From Kitasatospora sp. NBC_00315 (GTDB taxonomy: Bacteria; Actinomycetota; Actinomycetes; Streptomycetales; Streptomycetaceae), in contig NZ_CP108025.1 in assembly GCF_041435095.1 (NCBI RefSeq), positions 4,402,001-4,466,000 on the forward strand: 64,000 nt of DNA. Reading direction: 5' to 3'. Position 1 is the stretch's first letter; each line of letters opens with the position of its first letter. Positions 8,599 to 17,899 of this stretch are shown here, in pieces. Both the position numbers and the translations under genes were made by a program. The notes under the pieces are model-generated. The model worked only from the letters and a program-made list of their open reading frames with translations. It had not been told where the DNA came from and did no database searches.

Positions 8599-11500
8599 TC
8601 AGTAGACGTCCCGGACGTAGCGCTTCTCGGTGCCGAGTTGCTTGACGTACGCGTCGGCCTCCTCGTCGGTCAGGCCGCCGTAGCCGGCCACGATCTCGCG
8701 CAGGGCCAGGTCGACGTCCTTGGCCATCCGGCCGGCGTCCCCGCAGACGTAGAAGTGGGCGCCGCGCTGGAGCCAGTCCCAGAGCCGGGGGCCGTGCTCG
8801 CGCATCCGGTCCTGGACGTAGATCTTGGAACGCTGGTCGCGGGAGAAGGCGAGGTCGAGGCGGTCGAGATGGCCGGTGCGCCGGAACTCCTCCAGTTCCT
8901 CGCGGTAGTAGAAGTCGGTGGCCGCGCGCTGCTCGCCGAAGAACAGCCAGTTCGGGCCGGTGTGGCCGCGGGCCCGGCGCTCCTCCAGGAAGCCGATGAA
9001 CGGGGCCACGCCGGTACCCGGGCCCACCATGATCATCGGCGTCGAGGAGTCGGCGGGCGGGCGGAAGTGCGGTGAGCGCTGGACGAACACCGGCACCGGC
9101 CCGTCGTCCGCGCTGTCCGCGAGGTAGGTGGAGCAGACGCCCTTGCGGTCGCGGCCGAGGTCGTTGCCGTAGCGGACGACGGACACCGTGAGGCGTACCT
9201 CGCCGGGGTGGGCGAGCGGGCTGGAGGAGATCGAGTACAGGCGCGGCTGGAGTCGCTTCAGCACGCCCGCCCACTCGCGGGCGGTGGCCCGCACCGGGTA
9301 CCCGCCGACGATGTCGACGGCCTGCCGCCCCCAGCTCCACTTCGCCAGCTCACCCTTGTTGTCCGGTCGCAGCAGCCGCTTGAGGTCGCGGTCGCCGGTC
9401 CGCTCGCAGACGAAACGCAGCAGGTCGGGAGTGATCCGGGCGATCTCCAGGCGGGTCCGCAGGGCCTCGCCGAGCGAGATCTCGCCGGCCTCCGCGACGG
9501 GCACGGTGTCGGCCGGGTCGAGCCCGGTGACGGCCAGCCACTCCGCCACCAGCTCAGGACAGTTGGCGGGCCAGACGCCGAGCGCGTCGCCCGCCTCGTA
9601 GCTGAGATCACCGCCGTCGCCGCCCCGGGTGTCGAAGGCGAACTGCCGTACCTCCTTCTGCGATCCGGGCAGGCTGAGCACCCGGTTTCCGACCAGCAGG
9701 GTCGCGAACGGGGACGCCTTCGAGTAGCCGGGCGCCGCGGGTGCGGACGGGCGGGCGGTGGCCGGGGCGGCCACCGTGTCGAGCCGCTCGGCCAGCGCGG
9801 CGACCACCTCGTCGAGCCACCTGCCCGCGGCCTGGTCGTAGTCCGGTTCGCAGTCCGCGCGCGGGGTGATCCGGGTGGCGCCCAGCTCGCCGAGCCGCTG
9901 GTCGAGGCGGCGGCCGTGACCGCAGAAGTCGTCGTAGTTCGAGTCGCCGAGGGCGAGGACGGAGTAGCGCAGGCCGCTGATGCCGGGCTGCTCCTCGTCG
10001 GTGAGGGCCGCCCAGAACCCGGCGCCGTTGTCCGGGGCCTCGCCGTCACCGAAGGTGCTGGTGATGACCAGCACGGGGACGCCGGCGGGCAGCGAGCCCG
10101 GGGTGCAGTCGGCCATGCTCAGCACCTTCGGGCCCCAACCCGCCTCGGTCAGCCGGCGGGCCGCCGTCGCGGCGACCTCCTCGGCGTTCCCGGTCTGCGA
10201 GGCCCAGAGGACCACCACCTGCGGCGCGGCGCCGGCCGTCCCGGGGGAGTCGGGGGCGGTGCCGGGCCCGGCAGGCCGGTCCTGGCTCCCGGGGGCCTGG
10301 GAGAAGAGCCCGGCCAGCAGGCCGTTGACCCACAGCGCGCGCTCGGGCTCGATCGGAGCCTCGGCGGGTAGCACCGGTACGGCGCCGGCCCCGGTCCGCC
10401 CGCCGCCGCCCAGACCGGCCAGGTAGCCCGCCAGGTACTGCCGCTCCCCGCCCGCGAAGGCGGGCGGCGTGAGGTCCTCGACGCCCAGGATGCGGGCCAG
10501 CAGCGCGGTCGCCCCTTCGCCCGCGGCGGCCTCGGCGGCGGCCGGGACGGCAGTCGGGACGGCGGTCGGGACCGCAACCGGAAACGAGCCCGGGACCGCG
10601 CCCGGCTGCTCGGCGCGGGTCGGCGCGGCCACCTTGGCGAGCGAGACGGCGCAGGCTTTGAATCCGGGTTGGAAGGAGATGGGGTCGACGGCGTCGTGGG
10701 TGACGGCGTTGATGCTGAGGTACTCGCCGAAGAGGTCGTTCCAGTGGAAGGGGGCGAAGCAGTTGCCGGGTCGGACGCGGTCGGTGACGACGGCGGGCAG
10801 GACGGCGCGTCCGCGGCGGGAGGCGACCTCGATGTGGTCGCCGTCGGTGATGGTGAGGGTGGTGGCGTCGTGGGGGTGGATCTCGATGAAGGGTCCGGGG
10901 TTGAGTTTGTTGAGTTTGGCGACCTTGGCGGTCTTGGTGAGGGTGTGCCACTGGTGTTGGAGGCGACCGGTGTTGAGGACGAAGGGGTAGTCGTCGTCGG
11001 GTAGTTCGCCGTCGGGCAGGTGGGGGCGGGGGAAGAACTGGGCGCGGCCGGTGGCGGTGGGGAAGGCGAGTCGGGGGCGGGTGCCGTCGGGGTGTTCCAG
11101 CAGGCTCTGGCTGATGCCGTCGTTGAGGTAGCGGATCGGGTTGCGGTCCTCGCCGTCCGCGGTCGGGGCCGGCCACTGCACGGGGGTCGTGCGCAGTCGC
11201 CGGTAGCTGATGCCGCGCAGGTCCCAGCCGGTCTTGGGGTTCCAGGCCCGCTTGATCTCCTCGAATATCTCTTCGGCGTCGGTGTGGTCGAAGCCCTCGG
11301 TGAAGCCCATGGCGCGGGCCACGCGGGCGATGATCTGCCAGTCGGGCAGTGCCTGGCCGGGCGGGTCGGCGAGACTCTGGGCGAGGGTGACGTTCCGCTC
11401 GGAGTTGATCATGATGCCGTCGGACTCGGTCCACAGGGTGGCGGGGAGCACCACGTCGGCGTAGGCGTTGGTCTCGGTGTCGGCGAAGACGTCCTGGGTG

Positions 11501-12813
11501 ATGACCAGGTCGGCGGCTTCCAGGGCGGCGATGACGGTGCGGCGGTTGGCCACCGAGGCGACCGGGTTGGTGCAGATGATCCAGCAGGCCTTGATGTCGC
11601 CGGCGGCCATCCGTTCGAACATCTCCACCGTTCCGTGTCCCACGTCGGTGCGCAGGGTGCCGGGTGGGAGGTTCCAGAGGTCTTCGACGAAGGCGCGTTC
11701 GGTGTCGACCAGGACGGAGCGTTGTCCGGGCAGGCCGGGGCCCATGTAGCCCATCTCGCGGCCGCCCATGGCGTTGGGTTGGCCGGTGAGGGAGAAGGGG
11801 CCGGAGCCGGGGCGGCAGATCGCGCCGGTGGCGAGGTGCAGGTTGACCAGGGCGTTGGTGTTCCAGGTGCCGTGGATGGACTGGTTGAGGCCCATCGTCC
11901 AGCAGCTCATCCATTCGCCGGCTTCGCCGATCCACTGTGCGGCGCGGCGGATGTCGGCCTCCGCGAGGCCGGTGGTCTCGGCGACCTTCGCCGGTGGGTA
12001 GTCGGCGAGGAAGGCGGGCATCGTCTCCCAGCCGTCGGTGAACTCGGCGATGAAGGCGGGGTCGGTGTGGCCGTTCTCGACCAGCAGGTGCAGCAGGCCG
12101 TTCATCAGGGCGAGGTCGGTGCCGGGCTTGATCTGGAGGAACAGGTCGGCCTTGTCGGCGGTGGTGGTGCGCCGGGGGTCGACGACGATCAGTTTGGCGC
12201 CGGCGGATTTGATCCGGTCCATCATCCGCAGGAAGAGGATCGGGTGGCAGTCGGCCATGTTGGCGCCGATCACGAAGAAGGCGTCCGCGTTCTCGAAGTC
12301 CCGGTAGGAGCCGGGCGGGCCGTCCGCGCCGAGCGAGAGTTTGTAGCCGGTGCCCGCGCTGGCCATGCACAGGCGGGAGTTGGACTCGATCTGGTTGGTC
12401 CGCACGAAGCCCTTGGCGAGCTTGTTGGCGAGGTACTGCGCCTCCAGCGACATCTGCCCCGACACGTAGAACGCCAGCGCGTCCGGTCCGTGCTCGTCCA
12501 GGATCGCGCGCAGCCGCCCGGCGACCGCCGTGATCGCCGTGTCCACGTCGGTGGCGACGGGCTCCGCGCCGCGCTCGGGGCGCACCAGGGCGGTGCCCAG
12601 TCGGCCGGGCGCGGCGAGCATGTCGGCGGTGGTCGAGCCCTTGGTGCAGAGCCGCCCGAAGTTCGCCGGGTGGGACTTGTCACCGGACGCCCGGAGCACG
12701 GTGCGCCGACCGGTACCGCTCTCCACGCCGACGTCGAGCAGCAGACCGCAACCCACCCCGCAGTAGGAGCAGACGGTCTTCACGGTGTCGGCCTGCGGCC
12801 CAGGTGCCGTCAC
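8599..12813 (-). CDS. Assimilatory nitrate reductase fused to CysJ-type diflavin reductase
   Basis: A 1404-residue fusion. The N-terminal 670 or so residues are a molybdopterin oxidoreductase with an N-terminal 4Fe-4S site (C15, C18, C22, C56; 'VCSYCGVGCG'). A Pro/Ala linker leads to a flavodoxin domain ('VVLWASQTGNAEE', about 862), then a FAD domain ('RLYSISSSPLA') and an NADPH-binding domain ('MVGPGTGVAPFIGF', about 1260) ending in the CysJ-like tail 'YVRDVY'. One polypeptide can therefore carry electrons NADPH-FAD-FMN-FeS-Mo to nitrate. Databases call such proteins bifunctional nitrate reductase/sulfite reductase flavoprotein. The GTG start follows AGGAGCT. No nitrite reductase gene is adjacent. 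Confidence 0.93.
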   Translation of the reverse strand: MTAPGPQADTVKTVCSYCGVGCGLLLDVGVESGTGRRTVLRASGDKSHPANFGRLCTKGSTTADMLAAPGRLGTALVRPERGAEPVATDVDTAITAVAGRLRAILDEHGPDALAFYVSGQMSLEAQYLANKLAKGFVRTNQIESNSRLCMASAGTGYKLSLGADGPPGSYRDFENADAFFVIGANMADCHPILFLRMMDRIKSAGAKLIVVDPRRTTTADKADLFLQIKPGTDLALMNGLLHLLVENGHTDPAFIAEFTDGWETMPAFLADYPPAKVAETTGLAEADIRRAAQWIGEAGEWMSCWTMGLNQSIHGTWNTNALVNLHLATGAICRPGSGPFSLTGQPNAMGGREMGYMGPGLPGQRSVLVDTERAFVEDLWNLPPGTLRTDVGHGTVEMFERMAAGDIKACWIICTNPVASVANRRTVIAALEAADLVITQDVFADTETNAYADVVLPATLWTESDGIMINSERNVTLAQSLADPPGQALPDWQIIARVARAMGFTEGFDHTDAEEIFEEIKRAWNPKTGWDLRGISYRRLRTTPVQWPAPTADGEDRNPIRYLNDGISQSLLEHPDGTRPRLAFPTATGRAQFFPRPHLPDGELPDDDYPFVLNTGRLQHQWHTLTKTAKVAKLNKLNPGPFIEIHPHDATTLTITDGDHIEVASRRGRAVLPAVVTDRVRPGNCFAPFHWNDLFGEYLSINAVTHDAVDPISFQPGFKACAVSLAKVAAPTRAEQPGAVPGSFPVAVPTAVPTAVPAAAEAAAGEGATALLARILGVEDLTPPAFAGGERQYLAGYLAGLGGGGRTGAGAVPVLPAEAPIEPERALWVNGLLAGLFSQAPGSQDRPAGPGTAPDSPGTAGAAPQVVVLWASQTGNAEEVAATAARRLTEAGWGPKVLSMADCTPGSLPAGVPVLVITSTFGDGEAPDNGAGFWAALTDEEQPGISGLRYSVLALGDSNYDDFCGHGRRLDQRLGELGATRITPRADCEPDYDQAAGRWLDEVVAALAERLDTVAAPATARPSAPAAPGYSKASPFATLLVGNRVLSLPGSQKEVRQFAFDTRGGDGGDLSYEAGDALGVWPANCPELVAEWLAVTGLDPADTVPVAEAGEISLGEALRTRLEIARITPDLLRFVCERTGDRDLKRLLRPDNKGELAKWSWGRQAVDIVGGYPVRATAREWAGVLKRLQPRLYSISSSPLAHPGEVRLTVSVVRYGNDLGRDRKGVCSTYLADSADDGPVPVFVQRSPHFRPPADSSTPMIMVGPGTGVAPFIGFLEERRARGHTGPNWLFFGEQRAATDFYYREELEEFRRTGHLDRLDLAFSRDQRSKIYVQDRMREHGPRLWDWLQRGAHFYVCGDAGRMAKDVDLALREIVAGYGGLTDEEADAYVKQLGTEKRYVRDVY

Positions 12814-13209
12814 GGACAGCTCCTCTCGGGAGAGCTCGGCTCGCCCGGTCGGGAAGGCGGTGACGGCGTTGGCACCGGTGGCGGGCAGTGGGATGGTCCC
12901 ACTTAATCGACCCTAAAAGGCCCCGGTTGCGGGAAGGTACGGGGCTCGGCGCCGACCGGTTACGTCGGGCGCACACCCCGGCCGGTGCGGGTGTGAGCCT
13001 CTCCGTCGCAGCCCGGTCGTGGCGGTGGCGCGGCTCGGGTGGGGCGGCTCGGCCCCGCAGCTCCCGGATCCCGGGGCGGCTCGGGGCGGCTCCGGTCCGG
13101 CCGGGCGATGCCGTGGTTGGCTGGTCGTGCGGGGCTCCCGCTCCGGCCGGACGACCGGCGACCGGCGGCAGTGGACGGCCGGCGACCGGTGACAGTGGAG
13201 GAAAGCATC
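12814..13209. other. 396-bp divergent intergenic region upstream of nitrate reductase fusion
   Basis: It contains a short AT-rich stretch (about 12901-12917), unusual for the window and likely part of the nitrate reductase promoter on the minus strand. Next to it is the 7-bp inverted repeat AGTGGGA/TCCCACT. I looked for a GlnR-type box (GTnAC-n6-GnAAC) and found no good match. No gene is seen. Confidence 0.4.
12887..12903. promoter_or_regulatory. Inverted repeat in nitrate reductase promoter region
   Basis: AGTGGGA-TGG-TCCCACT is a perfect 7-bp inverted repeat with a 3-bp spacer, 74-90 bp upstream of the nitrate reductase start and next to the AT-rich patch. It is a candidate operator for nitrogen or nitrate control; the regulator is unknown. 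Confidence 0.35.
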
Positions 13210-13722
13210 ATGGTGACGCATCGGGAACAGTCCGGCGGCGGCGAGCGCGCCGATCTGCTGGAGACACTGGCGAAGCACCGGGGCCTCCTGCGCCGGACGG
13301 TCCGCGGCCTCACCGACGAGCAGGCGGCGCTGCGCACGACGGTCAGCGCGCTGTGTCTGGGCGGCCTGATCAAGCACGTGGCGGGGGTGGAGGACCGCTG
13401 GACGCGCTTCGTGGTCGGCGGCGCCGAGGCCATGCGGAGCGAGTCGGTCGACTGGGAGGGCCAGTTCCGGATGCTGGACGGCGAGACGCTGGCCGGCCTG
13501 CTGGAGACGTACGAGCAGGTGGCCCGGCGGACGGACGAACTGGTGGCGACGCTGCCGGATCTGGACGCGGCCCACCCGCTCCCGCAGGCGCCCTGGTTCG
13601 AGCCGGGCGCGCGGTGGTCGGCGCGCCGTGTACTGCTGCACGTGATCGCCGAGACCTCGCAGCACGCCGGGCACGCCGACATCATCCGGGAGGCCCTCGA
13701 CGGGTCGAAGACCATGGGTTAG
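13210..13722 (+). CDS. DinB/DUF664-family protein (putative thiol-dependent transferase)
   Basis: A 170-residue four-helix-bundle protein of the DinB/DUF664 group. The metal-ligand histidines are in the expected places: 'LGGLIKHVAGVEDRW' in helix 2 and 'HVIAETSQHAGHADII' near the C-terminus. Members are mycothiol- or bacillithiol-dependent transferases or unknown metal enzymes. ATG 13210 has GGAGGAAAG at the right distance; upstream in-frame starts lack a ribosome site. It stands alone, and its function here cannot be specified. Confidence 0.8.
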   Translation: MVTHREQSGGGERADLLETLAKHRGLLRRTVRGLTDEQAALRTTVSALCLGGLIKHVAGVEDRWTRFVVGGAEAMRSESVDWEGQFRMLDGETLAGLLETYEQVARRTDELVATLPDLDAAHPLPQAPWFEPGARWSARRVLLHVIAETSQHAGHADIIREALDGSKTMG

Positions 13723-13801
13723 GGCGGTTCGGGCGGGCCCCGGGGCCGACCGGACCGCGCCCGGCGCGGTCACTCCGGGGCACTATGTCTTTTTTTGGAT
13801 G

Positions 13802-13812
13802 ATCTGCCACGG
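13802..13812. promoter_or_regulatory. Candidate MarR operator 1 (upstream of marR-like gene)
   Basis: ATCTGCCACGG lies 24 bp before the MarR-type start and recurs almost unchanged (ATCTGCTACGG, 14354-14364) before the MFS gene. In both places TTGTT follows six to nine bases later. The shared motif at both promoters suggests one regulator controls both genes. A TACCCT -10-like element (13823-13828) eight bases before the ATG suggests a leaderless transcript. Confidence 0.45.
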
Positions 13813-13835
13813 ATCGAATTGTTACCCTGGCGGAC

Positions 13836-14324
13836 ATGACCGCCATGGCGCCCACCCGCACTGAACCGGACCTCTCCTACCTCCTGGACCACACCGGCCA
13901 CGTCCTGCGGAGCAGGATGTCGGCCGCGCTCGCCGAGATCGGACTCACCGCTCGCATGCACTGCGTCCTGGTGCACGCCCTGGAGGCGGAGCGCACCCAG
14001 ATCCAGCTCGCCGAGATCGGCGACATGGACAAGACCACCATGGTGGTGACCGTGGACGCGCTGGAGGAGGCCGGCCTCGCCGAGCGCCGCCCCTCCGCCA
14101 AGGACCGTCGGGCCCGCATCATCGCCGTCACGGAGGCCGGTGAGCTGGTAGCCCGGCGCAGCCAGGAGATCGTCGACGGGGTGCACGCGGAGGCGCTGGG
14201 CTCACTGCCCGAGGACGAGCGGGAGGTCCTCCTGCGGGCGCTGAACCGGCTCGCCGCCGGTCACCTGGCGACACCGGTGGAGAACCCCCAGCCCGTGCGG
14301 CGGGCGCGGCAGCGCGCCAAGTAG
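13836..14324 (+). CDS. MarR-family transcriptional regulator
   Basis: A 162-residue MarR protein. The winged helix spans about 45-110, with recognition helix 'DKTTMVVTVDALEEAGLAERR' and the wing motif 'PSAKDRRARIIAVTEAG', the diagnostic DxRxxxxxLT-like MarR signature. It is followed 75 bp downstream by a drug-efflux MFS gene on the same strand, the classic arrangement for a repressor released by the exported compound. Matching motifs lie upstream of both genes. Ligand unknown. Confidence 0.9.
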   Translation: MTAMAPTRTEPDLSYLLDHTGHVLRSRMSAALAEIGLTARMHCVLVHALEAERTQIQLAEIGDMDKTTMVVTVDALEEAGLAERRPSAKDRRARIIAVTEAGELVARRSQEIVDGVHAEALGSLPEDEREVLLRALNRLAAGHLATPVENPQPVRRARQRAK

Positions 14325-14353
14325 GTCCAAAGAGGATCGTCTATTACGGGACT

Positions 14354-14364
14354 ATCTGCTACGG
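14354..14364. promoter_or_regulatory. Candidate MarR operator 2 (upstream of MFS gene)
   Basis: ATCTGCTACGG, 36 bp before the MFS start, differs by one base from the copy in front of the marR-like gene. It sits inside an AT-richer stretch (14339-14375) that probably holds the efflux gene promoter. A nearby partial copy, 'TCTATTACGGG', precedes it by about 14 bp. Confidence 0.45.
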
Positions 14365-14399
14365 TCTCTCTTGTTGTCCCCTTTCGACGGGAGAGACCC

Positions 14400-15953
14400 A
14401 TGGCTGCCATCCCCGACGCCCCTGCCGCGCCCGACGACGCACCCGCGCCGCCCGCCACATCCGGTCCGCCCGCCGCACCCGCGCCGCCCGCAGGCCCCGC
14501 GTCGCTCACCGCCCGCTCGCGCGGGCTCGCCCTCGCCGTGATCGCCGCGGGGATGCTGATGACCGTCCTCGACGGCAGTGTCGTGACGGTGGCGATGCCG
14601 GCCATCCAGCAGGATCTGGGCTTCTCGCCGGCTGGTCTCAGCTGGGTGGTCAACGCCTACCTGATCGCGTTCGGCAGCCTGCTGCTGCTCGCCGGCCGCC
14701 TGGGGGACCTGATCGGCCGCAAGCGGATGTTCGTGGCGGGGACCGTGCTCTTCACCGCCGCCTCCGTGCTGGCCGGCGCCGCCGACTCCCCGGCGCTGCT
14801 GATCACCGCCCGGCTCCTGCAGGGGGCCGGCAGCGCGATGGCCGCCGCCGTCAGCCTGGGCATTCTGATCACGCTGTTCGCCCGGCCCGCCGAGCGCTCA
14901 CGGGCGATCGCCGTCTTCAGCTTCACCGGCGCGGCCGGCGCCTCGATCGGCCAGGTGCTCGGCGGCGTTCTCACCGACGCCCTCGACTGGCACTGGATCT
15001 TCTTCGTCAACCTGCCGATCGGTCTGGCGGTGCTGGCGGGCGCCGTCCTCGTCCTGCCGGGGGACCGCGGGCCCGGCCTCGCGGCGGGTGCCGACGTGAT
15101 CGGCGCGTTGCTGGTCACCGCCGGACTGATGCTGGGAATCCACACCGTCGTCCGGGCCGGCGGCCAGGGCTGGGCCTCGGTCTCGACCCTCGGCCCGCTC
15201 GCGCTCTCGCTCGCCCTGCTGGCCGGCTTCGTCCTCCGCCAGGCCACCGCGAGGAACCCGCTGATGCCGCTGCGGATCCTGCGCTCGCGCAGTGTGCGGG
15301 GCGCCAACGTGGTGCAGATCCTGATGGTCGCCGCGCTGTTCGCCTTCCAGGTCCTGGTCGCGCTGCACCTCCAGAAGGTGCTCGGGTACGGCGCGGCCCG
15401 GACGGGCCTGGCGATGCTCCCGGCCGCCGTGGTGATCGGAGCCGTGTCGCTGGGGCTCTCGGCCCGGCTCAACGCCCGGTTCGGCGAGCGCCGGGTGCTG
15501 TCGGCGGGGCTGCTGCTGCTGGTGGCCATGCTCGGGCTGCTCACCCGGCTCCCCGTGCACGCCCACTACCTCACCGACCTGCTCCCGGTGATGCTGCTCG
15601 CGGCCGGTTTCGGACTCGCCCTGCCCGCACTGACCACGCTCGGCATGTCCGACGCGGACGCCGAGGACGCCGGCCTCGCCTCCGGGCTCTTCAACACCAC
15701 CCAGCAGATCGGCATGGCGCTGGGCGTGGCGGTGCTCTCCACCCTGGCGGCCTCCCGTACCGAGGGGCTGCTCGCGGCCGGGCGCGGCCGGGCCGAGGCG
15801 CTGACCGGCGGTTACCACCTGGCGTTCCTGGTCGGAGCCGGGCTGCTGGCCACGGCGCTGGTGGTCGCGCTGGTCTCGCTGCGCGACCCGGCCCGGCGCA
15901 GGCCGCCGGTCACGGGGCCGGGCCGGGAGCGTCAGGACGCGAGCCGTCGGTAG
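14400..15953 (+). CDS. DHA2 (EmrB/QacA)-family MFS efflux transporter
   Basis: A 517-residue, 14-helix major facilitator. After a disordered Ala/Pro N-terminus (about 1-38) comes 'AVIAAGMLMTVLDGSVVTVAMPAI', with the DHA2 motif D1, then 'GRLGDLIGRKRMF' (motif A) and 'RLLQGAGSAMAAA' (motif B/C region). The family exports antibiotics, dyes and other hydrophobic drugs with proton antiport. It is downstream of, and probably repressed by, the MarR-type protein. The 3' end overlaps the convergent AraC gene by 22 bp. Confidence 0.92.
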   Translation: MAAIPDAPAAPDDAPAPPATSGPPAAPAPPAGPASLTARSRGLALAVIAAGMLMTVLDGSVVTVAMPAIQQDLGFSPAGLSWVVNAYLIAFGSLLLLAGRLGDLIGRKRMFVAGTVLFTAASVLAGAADSPALLITARLLQGAGSAMAAAVSLGILITLFARPAERSRAIAVFSFTGAAGASIGQVLGGVLTDALDWHWIFFVNLPIGLAVLAGAVLVLPGDRGPGLAAGADVIGALLVTAGLMLGIHTVVRAGGQGWASVSTLGPLALSLALLAGFVLRQATARNPLMPLRILRSRSVRGANVVQILMVAALFAFQVLVALHLQKVLGYGAARTGLAMLPAAVVIGAVSLGLSARLNARFGERRVLSAGLLLLVAMLGLLTRLPVHAHYLTDLLPVMLLAAGFGLALPALTTLGMSDADAEDAGLASGLFNTTQQIGMALGVAVLSTLAASRTEGLLAAGRGRAEALTGGYHLAFLVGAGLLATALVVALVSLRDPARRRPPVTGPGRERQDASRR

Positions 15954-16864
15954 CTTCCGGGAGCGAGCCCGTACTCACGCTTGAAGGCCTTCCCGAAGGC
16001 GAACTCGGAGCCGTACCCGGCGCGGGCGGCGACGGTGCTCAGCGGGAGGTCGGCCTCGCGCAGCAGCCTGGCCGCGGTCGTCATCCGCCAGCGCGTCAGA
16101 TAGGAGAGCGGGGGCTCCCCGACCATCGCCGCGAACCGGCGGGCGAAGGCCGCTCGGGAGAGCCCGGCCCGGGCGGCCAGCGACTCGACCGTCCAGCGCG
16201 CCGCCGGATCCGTGTGGATGGCCGCCAGCGCCGGGGCGACCGCCGGATCTCTCAGTGCGGCGGCCCAGCCCTCGGCCGCCCCGGCGGGCCGCTCCTCCAG
16301 CCAGGCCCGCAGGATGTACAGCAGCAGGGAGTCGATCAGGGCGGGCACGATCCCGTCGGAACCGGCGCGCGGATTCTCCAGCTCGGAGCCCAGGAGCTGG
16401 ATCGCGGCGGTGAGTTCGGGCCGCCGGCCGTGGCCGGCCGGCAGGTGGATCAGCTCGGGCAGCTGACGGACCAGCGGATGCGGGCGGCCCTGGTCCAGGT
16501 GGTAGTTGCCGCAGAGCAGGCTGGTCCGCGGGCCGTCGCCGCCGATCGAGAGCGCCCCGATCGGCGGCGCCTTGCTGTACTGGCCCGGCTCGGGCACCAG
16601 CGCCGGCGTGGCGGGGTCGTCGGCGAGGATGTGGCCCTGGCCGTCCCGGAGGAAGACCACGTCGCCCGGGCCGAGGGCGACCGGCTCCGGTACGGGACCG
16701 CTCCCCTCCAGCGGGATCAGCCAACAGGTCCCCTGCAGCACCACGTGGAACCCGGCCCCCGCCACGGACGGCAGCCGAAGCCCCCACGGCGCCCGCCCGT
16801 CGGTGCGGATCGAGCTCGGGTGCCCGGTGCGCATCGATCCCAGGGCCTCGGTGAGGATGTCCAT
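15932..16864 (-). CDS. AraC-family regulator with N-terminal cupin domain
   Basis: A 310-residue regulator. The first 190 residues form a cupin-like effector domain ('WLIPLEGSGPVPEPVALGPGDVVFL' region) of the AraC_binding_6 type. The C-terminal 100 residues hold the two AraC helix-turn-helices ('LAARAGLSRAAFARRF' and 'LSTVAARAGYGSEFAFGKAFKR'). ATG 16864 follows GGAGGGGGAG; a longer in-frame start (16894) has no ribosome site. The oxidoreductase just upstream on the same strand (16953-17876) is the likely co-transcribed partner or target. Confidence 0.9.
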   Translation of the reverse strand: MDILTEALGSMRTGHPSSIRTDGRAPWGLRLPSVAGAGFHVVLQGTCWLIPLEGSGPVPEPVALGPGDVVFLRDGQGHILADDPATPALVPEPGQYSKAPPIGALSIGGDGPRTSLLCGNYHLDQGRPHPLVRQLPELIHLPAGHGRRPELTAAIQLLGSELENPRAGSDGIVPALIDSLLLYILRAWLEERPAGAAEGWAAALRDPAVAPALAAIHTDPAARWTVESLAARAGLSRAAFARRFAAMVGEPPLSYLTRWRMTTAARLLREADLPLSTVAARAGYGSEFAFGKAFKREYGLAPGSYRRLAS

Positions 16865-16952
16865 CTCCCCCTCCTTCGTACTCGCTGCCCCCACGGTACG
16901 GGCGGGCCGCCGCGGGCCGGCGGCGGCCCGTGCCCGCCCGGTGCCCGCAGGT

Positions 16953-17876
16953 TCAGACCGTCAGGACGACCTTGCCCCGGGTGCGGCCCGAGCCGACCAG
17001 CTCGTGGGCCTTGGCGGCCTCGGCCAGCGGCAGGACCTCGGAGACGTGCGGGCGGATCAGACCGGCGTCCACCAGCCGCGCGATCGCCTCCAGGGCGGCG
17101 TGGTCCGGCTCGACCGAGACGCCCGCGAAACGGTGGCCGGCGGCCCGGGTGGCTGCCGCGAGCTCCTTGTTCCCGTGCTCCAGGATGCTGACCAGCACAC
17201 CGCCCGGCCGCAGCACGCCGAGCGAGCGCTCGCCCTGCGCCGTCGAGTCGAAGACCACGTCGACACCCCGCACCGCCTCGGTGAAGTCGGTGGTCCGGTA
17301 GTCGATCACCTCGTCGGCGCCCAGGCCCCGGAGGAACTCGTGCCCGGCGGCGCTCGCCAGCGCGATCACGTGGGCGCCCCGGGCCTTGGCGATCTGGACG
17401 GCCAGGTGGCCGACGCCGCCGGCGGCCCGGTGGATCAGGACCCGCTGGCCGGCCGAGAGCCCGGCCGCGTCCACCAGGCCCTGCCAGGCGGTGAGCCCGG
17501 CGAGCGGCAGCGCCGCGGCGTGCACGTGGTCCAGCGAGGCCGGCTTGCGGGCCACCTGGCGCGAGGGCGAGGCGACGTACTCGGCGTAGCCGGTCGCGGC
17601 ACGCGGGAAGAACGGCATCCCGTACACCTCGTCGCCGACCTCGAACCTGGCCCCGGGCCCGGCCTCCTCGACCACGCCGGAGATGTCCCAGCCGACTCCG
17701 AACGGCGGCTCGCCGAGCAGCGGGAACGCGCCCGACCTGACGGCCACGTCCACCGGGTTCACCGCACTCGCGTGGACCCGGACGAGCACCTCGCCGGAGA
17801 GCGTCCGCGGCCGCTCGATGTCGACCTCCTCGAGCACCTCGGGCCCGCCGAACGACTTCTGGATGACAGCACGCAT
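16953..17876 (-). CDS. NADP-dependent quinone oxidoreductase (MDR family)
   Basis: A 307-residue zinc-less MDR enzyme: GroES-like domain with 'GEVLVRVHASAVNPVDVAVRSG', Rossmann motif 'VLIHRAAGGVGHLAVQIAKARGA' (about 145-167) and a C-terminal 'VLPLAEAAKAHELV' typical of quinone oxidoreductases. It closely resembles the enzyme at 53300-54244, which also sits beside an AraC-type gene. Its promoter region contains two inverted repeats (17900-17956). It is probably a reductive detoxification enzyme; substrate unknown. Confidence 0.87.
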   Translation of the reverse strand: MRAVIQKSFGGPEVLEEVDIERPRTLSGEVLVRVHASAVNPVDVAVRSGAFPLLGEPPFGVGWDISGVVEEAGPGARFEVGDEVYGMPFFPRAATGYAEYVASPSRQVARKPASLDHVHAAALPLAGLTAWQGLVDAAGLSAGQRVLIHRAAGGVGHLAVQIAKARGAHVIALASAAGHEFLRGLGADEVIDYRTTDFTEAVRGVDVVFDSTAQGERSLGVLRPGGVLVSILEHGNKELAAATRAAGHRFAGVSVEPDHAALEAIARLVDAGLIRPHVSEVLPLAEAAKAHELVGSGRTRGKVVLTV

Positions 17877-17899
17877 GGGATTCTCCCCTGGGGTCTCGC

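Noticed and set aside
12814..12960. GlnR box upstream of the nitrate reductase fusion
   Set aside because: No pair of GTnAC/GnAAC half-sites with the six-base spacing was found; only a short inverted repeat is visible.
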